Shown here: piece after piece, positions 1 to 8,612 of the stretch
Position numbering within the stretch: position 1 is the first letter of the stretch
Layout of the letters: every line of letters begins with the position of its first letter
Assembly: GCA_022452145.1 (NCBI GenBank)
Contig: JAKURY010000008.1
Span: 1-64,000 of the forward strand
Origin: Acidimicrobiales bacterium
GTDB taxonomy: Bacteria; Actinomycetota; Acidimicrobiia; Acidimicrobiales; MedAcidi-G1
DNA length: 64,000 nucleotides
Direction of reading: 5' to 3'
Notes under the pieces: generated by a model
Databases searched by the model: none
Told to the model about the DNA's origin: nothing
What the model saw: the letters and a program-made list of their open reading frames with translations, nothing else
Translations under genes and position numbers: made by a program

Positions 1-121
1 GTTGACGGCCTCGATGCTGGTCCACGGGGAGAAGCCCGAGGAGTTGCGACCGTTCGGGTTCGGATGCTACGCGGACGGTACGACGTTCGGGGACCGCAAC
101 TCCAACTGCCCCTGGGTCTGA
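1..121 (+). CDS. C-terminal end of an unidentified protein
   Basis: An open frame enters from the left edge and stops at TGA 119-121. About 39 residues are visible, containing two cysteines and ending in NSNCPWV. I do not recognise the family from this tail. It is probably the last gene of an upstream unit, because a separate -10-like box lies before the next gene. No function is assigned. Confidence 0.45.
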   Translation, partial: LTASMLVHGEKPEELRPFGFGCYADGTTFGDRNSNCPWV

Positions 122-183
122 TCGCGGGATCCGTCGGCAGGTGGCCGCGGTGCCGGGCAGGATCGCACAGGGGATGCCTGTCC

Positions 184-189
184 TAGGCT
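184..189 (+). promoter_or_regulatory. -10-like box TAGGCT
   Basis: TAGGCT lies 8 bases before the ATG at 198 with no Shine-Dalgarno sequence in between. This is the arrangement expected for a leaderless transcript. No convincing -35 is visible. The box helps choose ATG 198 over the upstream GTG 141. Confidence 0.4.
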
Positions 190-197
190 CCCGGCCG

Positions 198-1658
198 ATG
201 AGCGGTCCCGAGGTCCCAGGCCGGCTGGCCGACGAACTGCGGGACCTGCTGGGTCCCGGCGGCTGGTTGGACCCCGCCGATGCCCCCGGCCTGACCGTCG
301 ACTGGCGGGGCACCTACTCGGGCACGCCAGTCCTCGTTGCCCGCCCCGACACAGTCAGCGGCGTTCAGGAGGTCGTGCGGGCCTGTGCCCGGTCCGGGGT
401 CGCCGTGGTCACCCAGGGCGGTCACACGTCGCTGTCCGGTGGTTCGGTCCCGACGAGCGACCGGCCGTCGGTGTTGCTCTCCACGTCGCGCCTGAACCGG
501 ATCCTGTCGGTGGATCCGGCCCGGTTCACCATCACCGTCGAGGCCGGTTGCACCATCGAGCAGGTCCAGAAGGCGGCGGCGGCAGTGGATCGGCAACTGG
601 GCATGGACTGGGGGGCCCGGGGCACGGCGACGGTAGGTGGGGCGGTCTCGACCAACGCCGGAGGCCTGAACGTCCTGCGCTACGGGTCGACCCGGGAGAA
701 CGTGCTGGGTCTCGCCGCGGTACTGGCCGACGGTCGTGTGTTCGACGGGCTCCGGGCACTGCGCAAGGACAACACCGGCTACGACCTCAAGCAGCTGTTC
801 ATCGGCGGGGAGGGAACGATCGGCGTGGTGACGGCGGCGGTGCTGAAGTTGTATCCCCGCCAGGACCACCACCGGTCGCTGTTCGCCGCCATTGGCGACC
901 TGGAGCACCTGAACGAGCTATACGGCCGGGCGTGCGCGATCGACCACGGGGGACTAACCGCCTTCGAGTTGGTTCCCGAGATGGGGGTGGCCGCAGCGGT
1001 TGCCGAGATCGGCGTGGCCCGACCAATTCCGACGGCTGCCGACTGGTACCTGCTGGCCCGGTTCAGCGGCAGCGCACCCGTGGACGGCACGGTCACCCGG
1101 TTCCTAGGCGAGGCGGTCGAAGCGGGGCTGCTGCTGGACGCGGTCGTGGCCGACACGGCCGCCCAGGAGGAGAACCTGTGGCGAATGCGTGACGAGCTGC
1201 CACCGGAGACCCTCATCGACTGCAAGGGGGCCAAGTTCGACGCGGCCGTGCCCATCGACAGGATCGCCGAGTTCCAGCGGGGGACGGAGGCCATCGCCGG
1301 AGACCTCTGTGGACCCGACGCCGTCGTCTTCTCGTTCGGGCACCTGGGCGACGGCAACCTCCACGTCTACGTCCTGCCGTCCCTGGATAGGGGTGGACGC
1401 CTGGCGCCCGACCTGGTGGCGACGACCACGGCGGCCGTCGACGACCTGATCTGGAGCCTCGGGGGCACCATCAGCGCCGAGCACGGCGTCGGCCAGGACC
1501 TCCTGGTCCGGCTGGCCGGCCAGAAGTCCGAGGTCGAGCTGGACCTGATGCGGCGCGTCAAGGCGGCACTCGACCCCGACGACATGTTCAACCCTGGGCG
1601 GGGTGCCCACGCCGTCGCGGCCACGTCCGGCCACCCCGAAGAAGGTGGGCGACCATGA
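198..1658 (+). CDS. FAD-linked oxidase (GlcD / D-2-hydroxyacid dehydrogenase family)
   Basis: A flavoprotein of about 486 residues in the glycolate oxidase GlcD, D-lactate and D-2-hydroxyglutarate dehydrogenase family, expected to oxidise a 2-hydroxy acid. The N-terminal FAD_binding_4 half has the Gly-rich stretch TQGGHTSLSGG. The C-terminal FAD-oxidase_C half ends with the usual SAEHGVGQDL and a closing DDMFNPG motif. ATG 198 is preferred because a TAGGCT box sits 8 bases upstream; GTG 141 is an alternative start 19 codons earlier. The stop overlaps the next gene by 4 bases (ATGA), so the two are translationally coupled. The substrate cannot be read from the sequence. Confidence 0.85.
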   Translation: MSGPEVPGRLADELRDLLGPGGWLDPADAPGLTVDWRGTYSGTPVLVARPDTVSGVQEVVRACARSGVAVVTQGGHTSLSGGSVPTSDRPSVLLSTSRLNRILSVDPARFTITVEAGCTIEQVQKAAAAVDRQLGMDWGARGTATVGGAVSTNAGGLNVLRYGSTRENVLGLAAVLADGRVFDGLRALRKDNTGYDLKQLFIGGEGTIGVVTAAVLKLYPRQDHHRSLFAAIGDLEHLNELYGRACAIDHGGLTAFELVPEMGVAAAVAEIGVARPIPTAADWYLLARFSGSAPVDGTVTRFLGEAVEAGLLLDAVVADTAAQEENLWRMRDELPPETLIDCKGAKFDAAVPIDRIAEFQRGTEAIAGDLCGPDAVVFSFGHLGDGNLHVYVLPSLDRGGRLAPDLVATTTAAVDDLIWSLGGTISAEHGVGQDLLVRLAGQKSEVELDLMRRVKAALDPDDMFNPGRGAHAVAATSGHPEEGGRP

Positions 1659-2743
1659 CCGTCGGACGCGTCCGGCCCGCAGTGGCCGCCATGGCCAGCT
1701 ACCGACCGGGGAAGTCGGCCGCACAGGCGGAGGACGAGCACGGGATCACAGATGCCATCAAGTTGGCGTCCAACGAGAACCCGTACCAGCCCGTGCCTGC
1801 CATCGTGGCGGCGATCGCCGCGGCGGCCGGTGACGTCAACCGGTACGGCGACCACCGGGCGGCCGACCTGCGGTCGGCCATCGCCGACTGGCTGGACGTC
1901 GACGTGGATCGGGTCACCGCCGGCTGCGGGTCGGTGGGGCTCCTCCAGCAGCTCCTGCTGGCCTACGTGGATCCGGGCGACGAGGTGGTCTACCCGTGGC
2001 CGTCGTTCGAGGCCTATCCCATCGACGTCCAGCTGACCGGCGGGGTGGAGGTGACGGTGCCGCTCGTCGACCACGCCTTCGACCTGGACGCGGTGGCCGC
2101 TGCGGTCACTGACAGGACGAAGCTGGTGCTCCTGGCCAACCCCAACAACCCGACCGGCACAGCGGTCCACGTGGACCAGGTCCGCCGTCTGGTCGAGCGG
2201 ATCCCGGGCGACGTCATCGTCGTGGTCGACGAGGCCTACCGGGAGTTCGTGACCGCGGAGCTCGGCGATCCGATTGCCGACCTGCAACCCGACCACCCGA
2301 ACGTGGTCGTGCTGCGAACCTTCTCCAAGGCGTTCGGCCTTGCCTCCCTGCGCACCGGCTACGCGGTGGCCGACCCAGAGGTGGTCGTCGAGCTTGACAA
2401 GGTGCTCATCGCATTCGCGGTGAACCACCTGGCACAGGTGGCCTCGCTGGCCGCGATCGCGGCCCGTGACGAGGTGCAGGCGGTGGTCGACCGGATCACC
2501 GCCGAGCGTGACCGGGTGGTGGCAGCCCTACGGGCCGACGGCTGGGACCTCCCCGACGCACATGCCAACTTCGTGTACCTGCCGCTAGGGCCGAGGACCG
2601 ACGTCGTCTTCGGTGAGATGGAGAGACGGGGCGTGGTGGTCAGGCCGTTCCCCGCCGTTGGCATGCGGGTCACCATCGGAACTCCGGCTGAGAACGACCG
2701 CTTCCTGGCCACGCTCGCCGCCGTGACGACGGCCGGTACGTAG
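1655..2743 (+). CDS. Histidinol-phosphate aminotransferase-like (HisC family)
   Basis: A PLP-dependent class I/II aminotransferase of 362 residues, the usual HisC length. Visible motifs are SNENPY (about 40-44), NPNNPTGT (162-169), DEAYREF (192-198) and the PLP-lysine segment FSKAFGLASLRTG with Lys225. HisC enzymes transaminate imidazole-acetol phosphate, but this gene is not in a his operon. It overlaps the 2-hydroxyacid oxidase by 4 bases. The pair could form an oxidase-transaminase step that makes an amino acid from a 2-oxo acid, or the enzyme could be a broad aromatic aminotransferase. The family is clear; the substrate is inferred. Confidence 0.85.
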   Translation: MTVGRVRPAVAAMASYRPGKSAAQAEDEHGITDAIKLASNENPYQPVPAIVAAIAAAAGDVNRYGDHRAADLRSAIADWLDVDVDRVTAGCGSVGLLQQLLLAYVDPGDEVVYPWPSFEAYPIDVQLTGGVEVTVPLVDHAFDLDAVAAAVTDRTKLVLLANPNNPTGTAVHVDQVRRLVERIPGDVIVVVDEAYREFVTAELGDPIADLQPDHPNVVVLRTFSKAFGLASLRTGYAVADPEVVVELDKVLIAFAVNHLAQVASLAAIAARDEVQAVVDRITAERDRVVAALRADGWDLPDAHANFVYLPLGPRTDVVFGEMERRGVVVRPFPAVGMRVTIGTPAENDRFLATLAAVTTAGT

Positions 2744-2769
2744 GCTGGCATCCACCAGAAGGAGCCCCC

Positions 2770-3201
2770 ATGAGCAGGCTGCAGTTGGCCATCGATGTCG
2801 GCGACCTCGACGAGGCCGTCGACTTCTACTCCAGGATGTTCGGAACCGGGCCGGCCAAGGTGAGGCCCGGCTACGCCAACTTCGCCATCGACGAACCACC
2901 GCTGAAGTTGGTTCTGTTCGAGAAGCCCGGCGGTGGCGGCACGATCAACCACCTGGGCGTGGAGGTCGGCACCACCGCCGAGGTGGTGGCCGCCGAGGCC
3001 CGATTGGCTGGCGCCGACCTGGAGACCACCGGCATCGAGGACACCGAGTGCTGCTACGCCGAAAAGACCGAAACCTGGCTGGAGGCCCCCGACGACCTCC
3101 GGTGGGAGTGGTACGTCAAGACCGCGGATACCGAGCAGTTCGCCAACGTCGTGGTCGGCAGCCATTCCACAGACGAGGCCGACACGACCTGCTGCGGCTG
3201 A
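2770..3201 (+). CDS. VOC-family protein, ArsI/CadI type
   Basis: A small VOC metalloprotein of 143 residues resembling the ArsI C-As lyase, which demethylates trivalent organoarsenicals, and mycobacterial CadI. The opening MSRLQLAIDV, the RPGYANFAI stretch, and the putative Fe(II) ligands Gln5, His61 and Glu113 follow the ArsI pattern. Vicinal cysteines C94-C95 match the As(III)-binding thiols, and a second CC pair closes the protein. A good AAGGAG ribosome site precedes the ATG. No arsR or arsB gene is adjacent, so an arsenic role is inferred from residues only. Confidence 0.8.
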   Translation: MSRLQLAIDVGDLDEAVDFYSRMFGTGPAKVRPGYANFAIDEPPLKLVLFEKPGGGGTINHLGVEVGTTAEVVAAEARLAGADLETTGIEDTECCYAEKTETWLEAPDDLRWEWYVKTADTEQFANVVVGSHSTDEADTTCCG

Positions 3202-3219
3202 GGCAACCGCCCGGGCCGC

Positions 3220-3963
3220 CTACTGGATGGCCCGCAGCGAGCCGCCTTCCACGGGCAGCGCTGCTCCGGTGATCGACCGGGCCGACTCGGAGCAGAGGAA
3301 GGCCACGACCCGCCCGAAGTCGTCGGGGTCGCCCAGACGGCGCACCGGCACGCCCGCGGCCACCGCATCCAGGTCGTCGTAGATCTCGGCCAGGCGATCC
3401 GTGGCATGAGGGCCGGGTTGGACCGAGTTGACGGTCACCCCGTCTGGGGCCACCTCGGTGGCCATCGTCTTGAGGAAGCCGGTGAGGCCGGCACGGGCCG
3501 TGGTCGACGGGATCAGCACCGGGCTGGGCTCGCGCACCGTGGACGAGGTGATGGCCACCACCCTTCCCCAACCGCGTTCCTGCATGGACGGGACGAGTGC
3601 CCTGCACATCCGGATCGCCGACAGCAGGTTCAGCTGCAGGGCCAGGGAGTAGGTCTCCAGGTCCGTGGAGGCGAAGCCGCCGGGCGGTGGGCCGCCGGCG
3701 TTGGCCACCAGGATGTCGACGTGGCCGAGGGCCCCCGTTACCTCTGTGAGCATGGCGTCGATCGACGTACCGTCGGAGAGGTCCGCCGTGGAGGTAAGCG
3801 GGTCGCCGTTCACGGTGGCAACGGCTGCTGCCAGCTTCTCGGCGGAACGCGACACCAGGGCCACCCGGACGCCCTCGACGGCGAGTGCCCGTGCCGTTGC
3901 CAGCCCCAGCCCACTCGACGCACCGGTGACCAGCGCTGTCCTCCCCGAGAGTCCCAGGTCCAC
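3220..3963 (-). CDS. SDR-family protein lacking the YxxxK catalytic pair
   Basis: A 247-residue Rossmann SDR with the cofactor motif TGASSGLG near residue 14, ANAGG, and the catalytic Ser in ITSST. At the usual YxxxK position the sequence reads IPSTTARAGLTG, so both Tyr and Lys are missing. This matches a known divergent group of FabG-like SDRs with an RAG.xGF.KT segment, whose chemistry is poorly defined. It converges on the VOC gene with an 18-base gap. It may be a non-canonical reductase or a binding protein. Confidence 0.8.
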   Translation of the reverse strand: MDLGLSGRTALVTGASSGLGLATARALAVEGVRVALVSRSAEKLAAAVATVNGDPLTSTADLSDGTSIDAMLTEVTGALGHVDILVANAGGPPPGGFASTDLETYSLALQLNLLSAIRMCRALVPSMQERGWGRVVAITSSTVREPSPVLIPSTTARAGLTGFLKTMATEVAPDGVTVNSVQPGPHATDRLAEIYDDLDAVAAGVPVRRLGDPDDFGRVVAFLCSESARSITGAALPVEGGSLRAIQ

Positions 3964-4055
3964 AGGTCGCTCCTCAGTCCGGTGGTGGGGGCCGACGGTA
4001 GTCCGTTCGCGCCGCGGCGTCGCCGTCCTGGCATCCCGGCTGGCAGGCTGTCGGG

Positions 4056-4223
4056 ATGCGAGACACCGAGGGAATGAGCTGGTGGCTGTTCGTGGCCTGC
4101 GCGGCCTTCTTCACCGCCGGGTCGATACGGGCCGGTGACACGCTGTTCATCATCGGCTCGTTGCTGTTCCTGACTGCCTGCGTGCTGTTCCTGATCGGGC
4201 GTGACCGCCCGCCCCGGACCTAG
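4056..4223 (+). CDS. Small two-helix membrane protein (55 aa)
   Basis: ATG 4056 to TAG 4223 encodes 55 residues. Two hydrophobic stretches (WWLFVACAAFF and LFIIGSLLFLTACVLFLIG) flank a short RAGD loop, and the C-terminus is basic and proline-rich (GRDRPPRT). A CAGGCT box sits 6 bases before the ATG. I recognise no family. It lies just ahead of the TPP-enzyme gene with a 15-base gap and may be co-transcribed with it. A coding role is supported only by amphipathy and position. Confidence 0.5.
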   Translation: MRDTEGMSWWLFVACAAFFTAGSIRAGDTLFIIGSLLFLTACVLFLIGRDRPPRT

Positions 4224-4238
4224 GCCCCGTTCGTCGCG

Positions 4239-5933
4239 GTGACCGAACGGACCGGGGGCCGGCTCCTCGTCGACTGCCTGCTGGCCCAGGGGGTCGACAC
4301 GGCGTTCGGGGTGCCCGGCGAGAGCTACCTGGCGGTGCTGGACGCCTTCCACGACGTGGAGGACCGGCTGCGGTTCGTGACGTGCCGCCAGGAGGGCGGC
4401 GCCGCCTACATGGCCGAGGCATGGGGCCGGCTCACGGGCCGGCCCGGGATCTGTTTCGTGACCCGGGGCCCGGGTGCGACCAACGCCTCCATAGGCGTGC
4501 ACACGGCAGACCAGTGCTCCACCCCCATGATCCTCTTCGTGGGCCAGGTGGGTCGGTCCCACCGTGGCCTGGAGGCATTCCAGGAGATCGAGTACACGTC
4601 GTTCTTCGACGACCTGGCCAAGTGGGTTGTAGAGGTGGACGACGCCGACGACCTCCCGAGGGTCGTGGAGACTGCGTTCACCGTGGCCATGTCGGACCGG
4701 CCCGGCCCGGTGGTGGTATCGCTCCCCGAGGACATGCTGCGCGACGTGGCGTCCGCCCGGCCCGGGCCGCGTGTCGAGGCGGTCGAACGGGCACCCTCGG
4801 CCGACGACGTGGAGGCCGTGCGAGCCGTCCTGGCCGCCGCCGAGAGACCCGTCCTGCTGATCGGCGGCGGAGGGTGGACTACCGGCGGCCGGGCGGCGTT
4901 GCGCGACCTCGCCATCCGGTACGACCTGCCGGTGGTGGCGACCTTCCGACGACACGACCTGTTCGACAACAACGATGACCGGTACGTCGGCGAGGCCGGC
5001 GTGGGCATGCCGCCCGCAGTACGCCGGACCCTGGTCGAGGCCGACGTGGTGCTGGCCATCGGCGCCAGGTTCGGCGAGATCACCACCGACGTGTACACCC
5101 TCTTCGGGACGGACGGGTCGTCCAGCGACCAACGGATCGTCCACGTTCACGCTTCGGCCTACGAGTTCGGCAAGGTGGTCAGGGCCGAGGTGACGGTCCA
5201 CGCCGGCCCCAACGCCGCCTGCCGCACCCTGGCCGACGTCGAGGTGGCGGTAGCCGACCGTTGGACCGACTGGAGGGCCAACCGCCGGACCGCCTTCCTC
5301 GAGACCCTCGAGTGCCCGCCGCAGTTGGGCGAACTGGACATGGGCGAGGTGTCGGCGTGGCTGCGCGACCGCCTGCCGGCCGACGTCGTGGTCACCAACG
5401 GTGCGGGCAACTACTCGGTGTGGCCCAACAAGTTCCTGCTCTACGGCGAGGATGCCCGGCTCCTGGCCTCGCAGAACGGGACGATGGGCTATGGGATGCC
5501 GGCCGCCGTGGCCGCCAAGGTCGCCGATCCCTCCAGGACCGTCATCTGCTTCACCGGCGACGGCGACCTCCAGACGAACCTGCCGGAATTGGGCACCGCT
5601 CTCCAGGCTGACGCCAGGCCCATCATCCTGGCGATCGACAACTCCTCGTGGGGCACCATCCGTATGCACCAGGAACTGCACCACCCCGGACGGGTCTCGG
5701 CCACCGACCTCGTCAACCCGGACTTCGTGGCCATTGCCGGGGCCTACGGCATGCACGCCGAGCGGGTCACCCGGACCGAGGGGTTCGCTCCGGCCTTCGA
5801 GCGGGCTATGGCTTCGCCCACCGGCGCCCTGCTGCACCTGATCACGGCCACCGACCAGCTGAACCCCCGACTGACGGTGGAGGCGGCCCGCCGGTCCGGA
5901 CAGGCCGCCGGTCAGGTCGACCCTCCGGCTTGA
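4239..5933 (+). CDS. Thiamine-diphosphate enzyme, acetolactate synthase-like
   Basis: A TPP-dependent enzyme of 564 residues with the IlvB layout. The N-terminal pyrimidine-binding domain carries the catalytic glutamate in GVPGES (Glu28). A central domain follows, and a C-terminal PP domain has the GDGDLQ...N metal/TPP motif near residue 440. Relatives include acetolactate synthase, glyoxylate carboligase, sulphoacetaldehyde acetyltransferase and benzoylformate decarboxylase. No ilvN regulatory subunit is adjacent, so a catabolic carboligase or decarboxylase is as likely as valine biosynthesis. The start is GTG. The 3' end overlaps the convergent amidohydrolase gene by 92 bases. Confidence 0.85.
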   Translation: MTERTGGRLLVDCLLAQGVDTAFGVPGESYLAVLDAFHDVEDRLRFVTCRQEGGAAYMAEAWGRLTGRPGICFVTRGPGATNASIGVHTADQCSTPMILFVGQVGRSHRGLEAFQEIEYTSFFDDLAKWVVEVDDADDLPRVVETAFTVAMSDRPGPVVVSLPEDMLRDVASARPGPRVEAVERAPSADDVEAVRAVLAAAERPVLLIGGGGWTTGGRAALRDLAIRYDLPVVATFRRHDLFDNNDDRYVGEAGVGMPPAVRRTLVEADVVLAIGARFGEITTDVYTLFGTDGSSSDQRIVHVHASAYEFGKVVRAEVTVHAGPNAACRTLADVEVAVADRWTDWRANRRTAFLETLECPPQLGELDMGEVSAWLRDRLPADVVVTNGAGNYSVWPNKFLLYGEDARLLASQNGTMGYGMPAAVAAKVADPSRTVICFTGDGDLQTNLPELGTALQADARPIILAIDNSSWGTIRMHQELHHPGRVSATDLVNPDFVAIAGAYGMHAERVTRTEGFAPAFERAMASPTGALLHLITATDQLNPRLTVEAARRSGQAAGQVDPPA

Positions 5934-7539
5934 CCAGCCCGGCGGCGGCGGTCCACGCCGGGCGCCCGTCGACCCACGTCCCGATGACCGACACGTCCGG
6001 GAGTCGGTCGGTGGCGACCTCGAACGGGTCGGCGTCCAGGATCGCCAGGTCGGCGAGGCGTCCAGCCGACAGTGATCCCACGTCGTCGCGGCGCAGGGCG
6101 TGGGCCCCACCCCGGGTGTAGCCCTCGAATGCCTGCCGGCGGGTGATCCGGCACGCCTCGCCCAGGACCCGTCCCGCCGAGGTGGTCCGCGTCTCGGCGG
6201 CCCAGCAGGCCATCGGCACGTCCGGAGTGGTCACAGGGGCATCAGATGAGAGCACGACCGGGAGGCCGGCGTCTGCCATCAGACCCGATGGGTACATCCG
6301 GTCGGCCAGGTCCGGGTGGTCTCGGCGGACCCCCTCGCCGAAGAGGTGGACCTGGGTGGGTTGTGGTACCGGGACGACGCCGAGGCGCCGCATGGCCACC
6401 AGCTGGTCGTCGGTGGGGAAGCCGCAGTGTTCGATTCGGTGGCGGAGCCCTGGCCGTGGAGGCAGCCGGTCCAGCGCGTCCAGCACCAGCTGGATGGCGT
6501 CCGGTCCCTGGGCGTGGGTGGCGGTCTGGAGGCCGGTCGCCGCCGAGGCAGCCAGCAGGTCCTCGAGCCGGCCCGCCTGGTGGTACAGGTAGCCGTGCGT
6601 GGCCCCGCAGCCACACGGCAGGTAGGCGGTGCCACCGGTCAGCGCCCCGTCGGCGTAGTGCTTGACGCCGCCGAAGGCCAGCAGGTCGTCGCCCAGGCGG
6701 GAGTCCAACCCGAGGCGCCGTAGGGCGTCCACGTGGCTGGAGAGCACGTACATGGTGACGCGCAGCTGGAGGCGACCGTCGTCACGAGCGGCCAGGAAGG
6801 TCCGCATCTCGCGTTCTGTGACCTGGCAGTCGCCGACCGACGTGATCCCGGCGGCGAGGAACTCTTCCTGGGCCACGTCCAGCATCCGCGCCAGGTCGTC
6901 GGGATGGTCCGGGACGTGGAGGTTCGGTCCGTGGCTGCCGACCTTCACCCCGTCGACGCCGGTAAGGAGGTCGCAGGCGGCATCGAAGACCCGTCCGGTC
7001 GGCCTCCCGGCGGTGTCGCGGTCGATCAGGCCTCCCGTGGGGGTCTCGGTGTCGACCGTGATCCCGGCCGCGGCGAGGCCGTGGGTGTTGACCGAGAACC
7101 CATGGCCGCTGACGTGCATGACGGTGACCGTCCGGTCGTCGGCCACCCGGTCCAGCTCGGCTGCCGTCGGGTGGCGGCCCTCGGCGAGCCTGTGGTGGTC
7201 GTAGCCGAAGCCCCGGATCGGACCCGGCCGACCATCCGTCCGGGCGTGCTCGCCCAGCAGCTTCACCACCTCGTCCACGCTCGAGGCCATGGACAGGTCG
7301 GCCCAGCTCCTGCACTGGCCGTGCATGAGGGGGTGGGTGTGTGCATCGACGAACCCGGGCATCAGGCACCCACCGTCGAGGTCAACGAGGTCGGCGTCGC
7401 CCATGCAGCGGGCCTCGGCGAGGCTCCCGACGTGGGTGATCCGACGACCGTCCAGACGGATCGCCTCGACGGCGCCGGCGGCGTCGACGGCCATCGGATG
7501 GACTGGCCCACCGGTGAGGATCACCCCACCAGGCGTCAT
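5842..7539 (-). CDS. Amidohydrolase family protein (YtcJ-like)
   Basis: A metal-dependent hydrolase of about 565 residues in the YtcJ branch of the amidohydrolase superfamily. It starts with the usual beta-sandwich strand and the metal-binding HTHPLMHGQ after LMPGFVDA. Later come HAQGPDA, RIEHCGF and the C-terminal SSDAPV Asp region, then a returning beta-sandwich (GRLADLAILDADPF). The ATG overlaps the psuG stop by 4 bases, so the two are co-expressed. The substrate is unknown. About 30 C-terminal residues overlap the opposite-strand TPP gene and are Pro/Gly/Arg-rich, possibly an unselected extension. Confidence 0.85.
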   Translation of the reverse strand: MTPGGVILTGGPVHPMAVDAAGAVEAIRLDGRRITHVGSLAEARCMGDADLVDLDGGCLMPGFVDAHTHPLMHGQCRSWADLSMASSVDEVVKLLGEHARTDGRPGPIRGFGYDHHRLAEGRHPTAAELDRVADDRTVTVMHVSGHGFSVNTHGLAAAGITVDTETPTGGLIDRDTAGRPTGRVFDAACDLLTGVDGVKVGSHGPNLHVPDHPDDLARMLDVAQEEFLAAGITSVGDCQVTEREMRTFLAARDDGRLQLRVTMYVLSSHVDALRRLGLDSRLGDDLLAFGGVKHYADGALTGGTAYLPCGCGATHGYLYHQAGRLEDLLAASAATGLQTATHAQGPDAIQLVLDALDRLPPRPGLRHRIEHCGFPTDDQLVAMRRLGVVPVPQPTQVHLFGEGVRRDHPDLADRMYPSGLMADAGLPVVLSSDAPVTTPDVPMACWAAETRTTSAGRVLGEACRITRRQAFEGYTRGGAHALRRDDVGSLSAGRLADLAILDADPFEVATDRLPDVSVIGTWVDGRPAWTAAAGLVKPEGRPDRRPVRTGGPPPPSVGGSAGRWP

Positions 7540-8477
7540 CCGGCGTCCCCGTCCCGACCATGCGGGCGGCCGCGACGGGCCGCCAGCGCCACGGCGATGT
7601 GACCGGCGGTGGCTGCATTGTGGCGCGCCAGGGCCACGTTGGCATCCAGGCTCCGGCCGTCGGTGGCCTCCGCGACGTGGGCGAGCAGGAACGGGGTGAC
7701 CTCGCGTCCCCGTATCCCGTGGGCGGTAGCGGCGGCGAGGCCGGACTCGATTGCTGCGGCGATCAGGTCGCGATCCACCACGTGCCCGACGGGGATCGGG
7801 TTGGCCACCACGACACCGGTGGTGAGGCCGCAACCCCAGTGGGCTTCCAGGATGGCGGCGGTCTGCGCCGGGTCGTCGGATCTGGTACTCACCGCCACGT
7901 CGGTTCCCCAGGTCCAGAACTCCGGGACCACGTCGGTGCCCTGTCCGACGACGGGCACCCCGAGCGTCTCCAGGGCCTCGACGGTGCGGGCCACATCCAG
8001 CACGGCCTTGGGGCCGCTGCAGACCACGGCCACCGGGATGGTTCCGAGTGCCGTCAGGTCGGCCGACACGTCGTGGTCGTCGCCGCGGTGCACGCCACCG
8101 ATCCCGCCGGTGGCGAAGACCGGGATGCCGGCGAGGGCCGCCGCGTGCATGGTGGCGGCAACCGTCGTGGCACCCAGTCCACCACCGGCAACCACGGCGC
8201 CGAGGTCGCGGAGGCTCACCTTGGCCACCCCGTCCGCCAGGCCCAGCCTCTCCACCTCGTCGGCGGCCAGGCCGACCCGGATCGCTCCGTCGATCACGGC
8301 GACCGTGGCCGGGACCGCCCCGGCGTCTCTGACCTCCCGTACGCATGCCATCGCCGTCTGGACGTTGCCGGGAGGGGGCATCCCGTGGCTGATGATCGTG
8401 GACTCCAGGGCCACGACCGCCCGCCCGTCGGCCAGAGCCCCTGACACCTCATCGGCGACCACCAGCCTCCGATCCAT
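7536..8477 (-). CDS. psuG: Pseudouridine-5'-phosphate glycosidase
   Basis: PsuG reversibly cleaves pseudouridine 5'-phosphate to uracil and ribose 5-phosphate. At 313 residues it has the family length. Diagnostic motifs are VALESTIISHGMP with the catalytic Glu, KVSLRDL with the Schiff-base Lys, ATGGIGGVHRG followed by the metal-binding D.SADL, and the closing ANPIP and TPFLLA...EAT segments. ATG 8477 is chosen because a GGACGG-like site precedes it; ATG 8495 is 6 codons upstream. No PsuK kinase is adjacent. Instead the gene is coupled to a YtcJ-like amidohydrolase, an unusual partner. Confidence 0.93.
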   Translation of the reverse strand: MDRRLVVADEVSGALADGRAVVALESTIISHGMPPPGNVQTAMACVREVRDAGAVPATVAVIDGAIRVGLAADEVERLGLADGVAKVSLRDLGAVVAGGGLGATTVAATMHAAALAGIPVFATGGIGGVHRGDDHDVSADLTALGTIPVAVVCSGPKAVLDVARTVEALETLGVPVVGQGTDVVPEFWTWGTDVAVSTRSDDPAQTAAILEAHWGCGLTTGVVVANPIPVGHVVDRDLIAAAIESGLAAATAHGIRGREVTPFLLAHVAEATDGRSLDANVALARHNAATAGHIAVALAARRGRPHGRDGDAG

Positions 8478-8612
8478 ACTGATTCCGTCCACCATCGTCA
8501 CAGTGTTGCCGCTGGATGGAGCCGATTTGGCGGTCGGGACATCTGACGGCGGTCGGGGCCGGGAGGTACCGCCGGTAGAATCGACGGGTCCACACCTGCG
8601 GGAGGCACCCTG

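Noticed and set aside
4239-5933. Biosynthetic acetolactate synthase ilvB
   Set aside because: No ilvN or ilvC neighbour; several catabolic TPP enzymes share the same motifs, so no symbol is given.
3810-6110. 766-codon open frame on the minus strand
   Set aside because: Shadow of the TPP enzyme and SDR genes; no recognisable domain and composition typical of antisense GC-rich frames.
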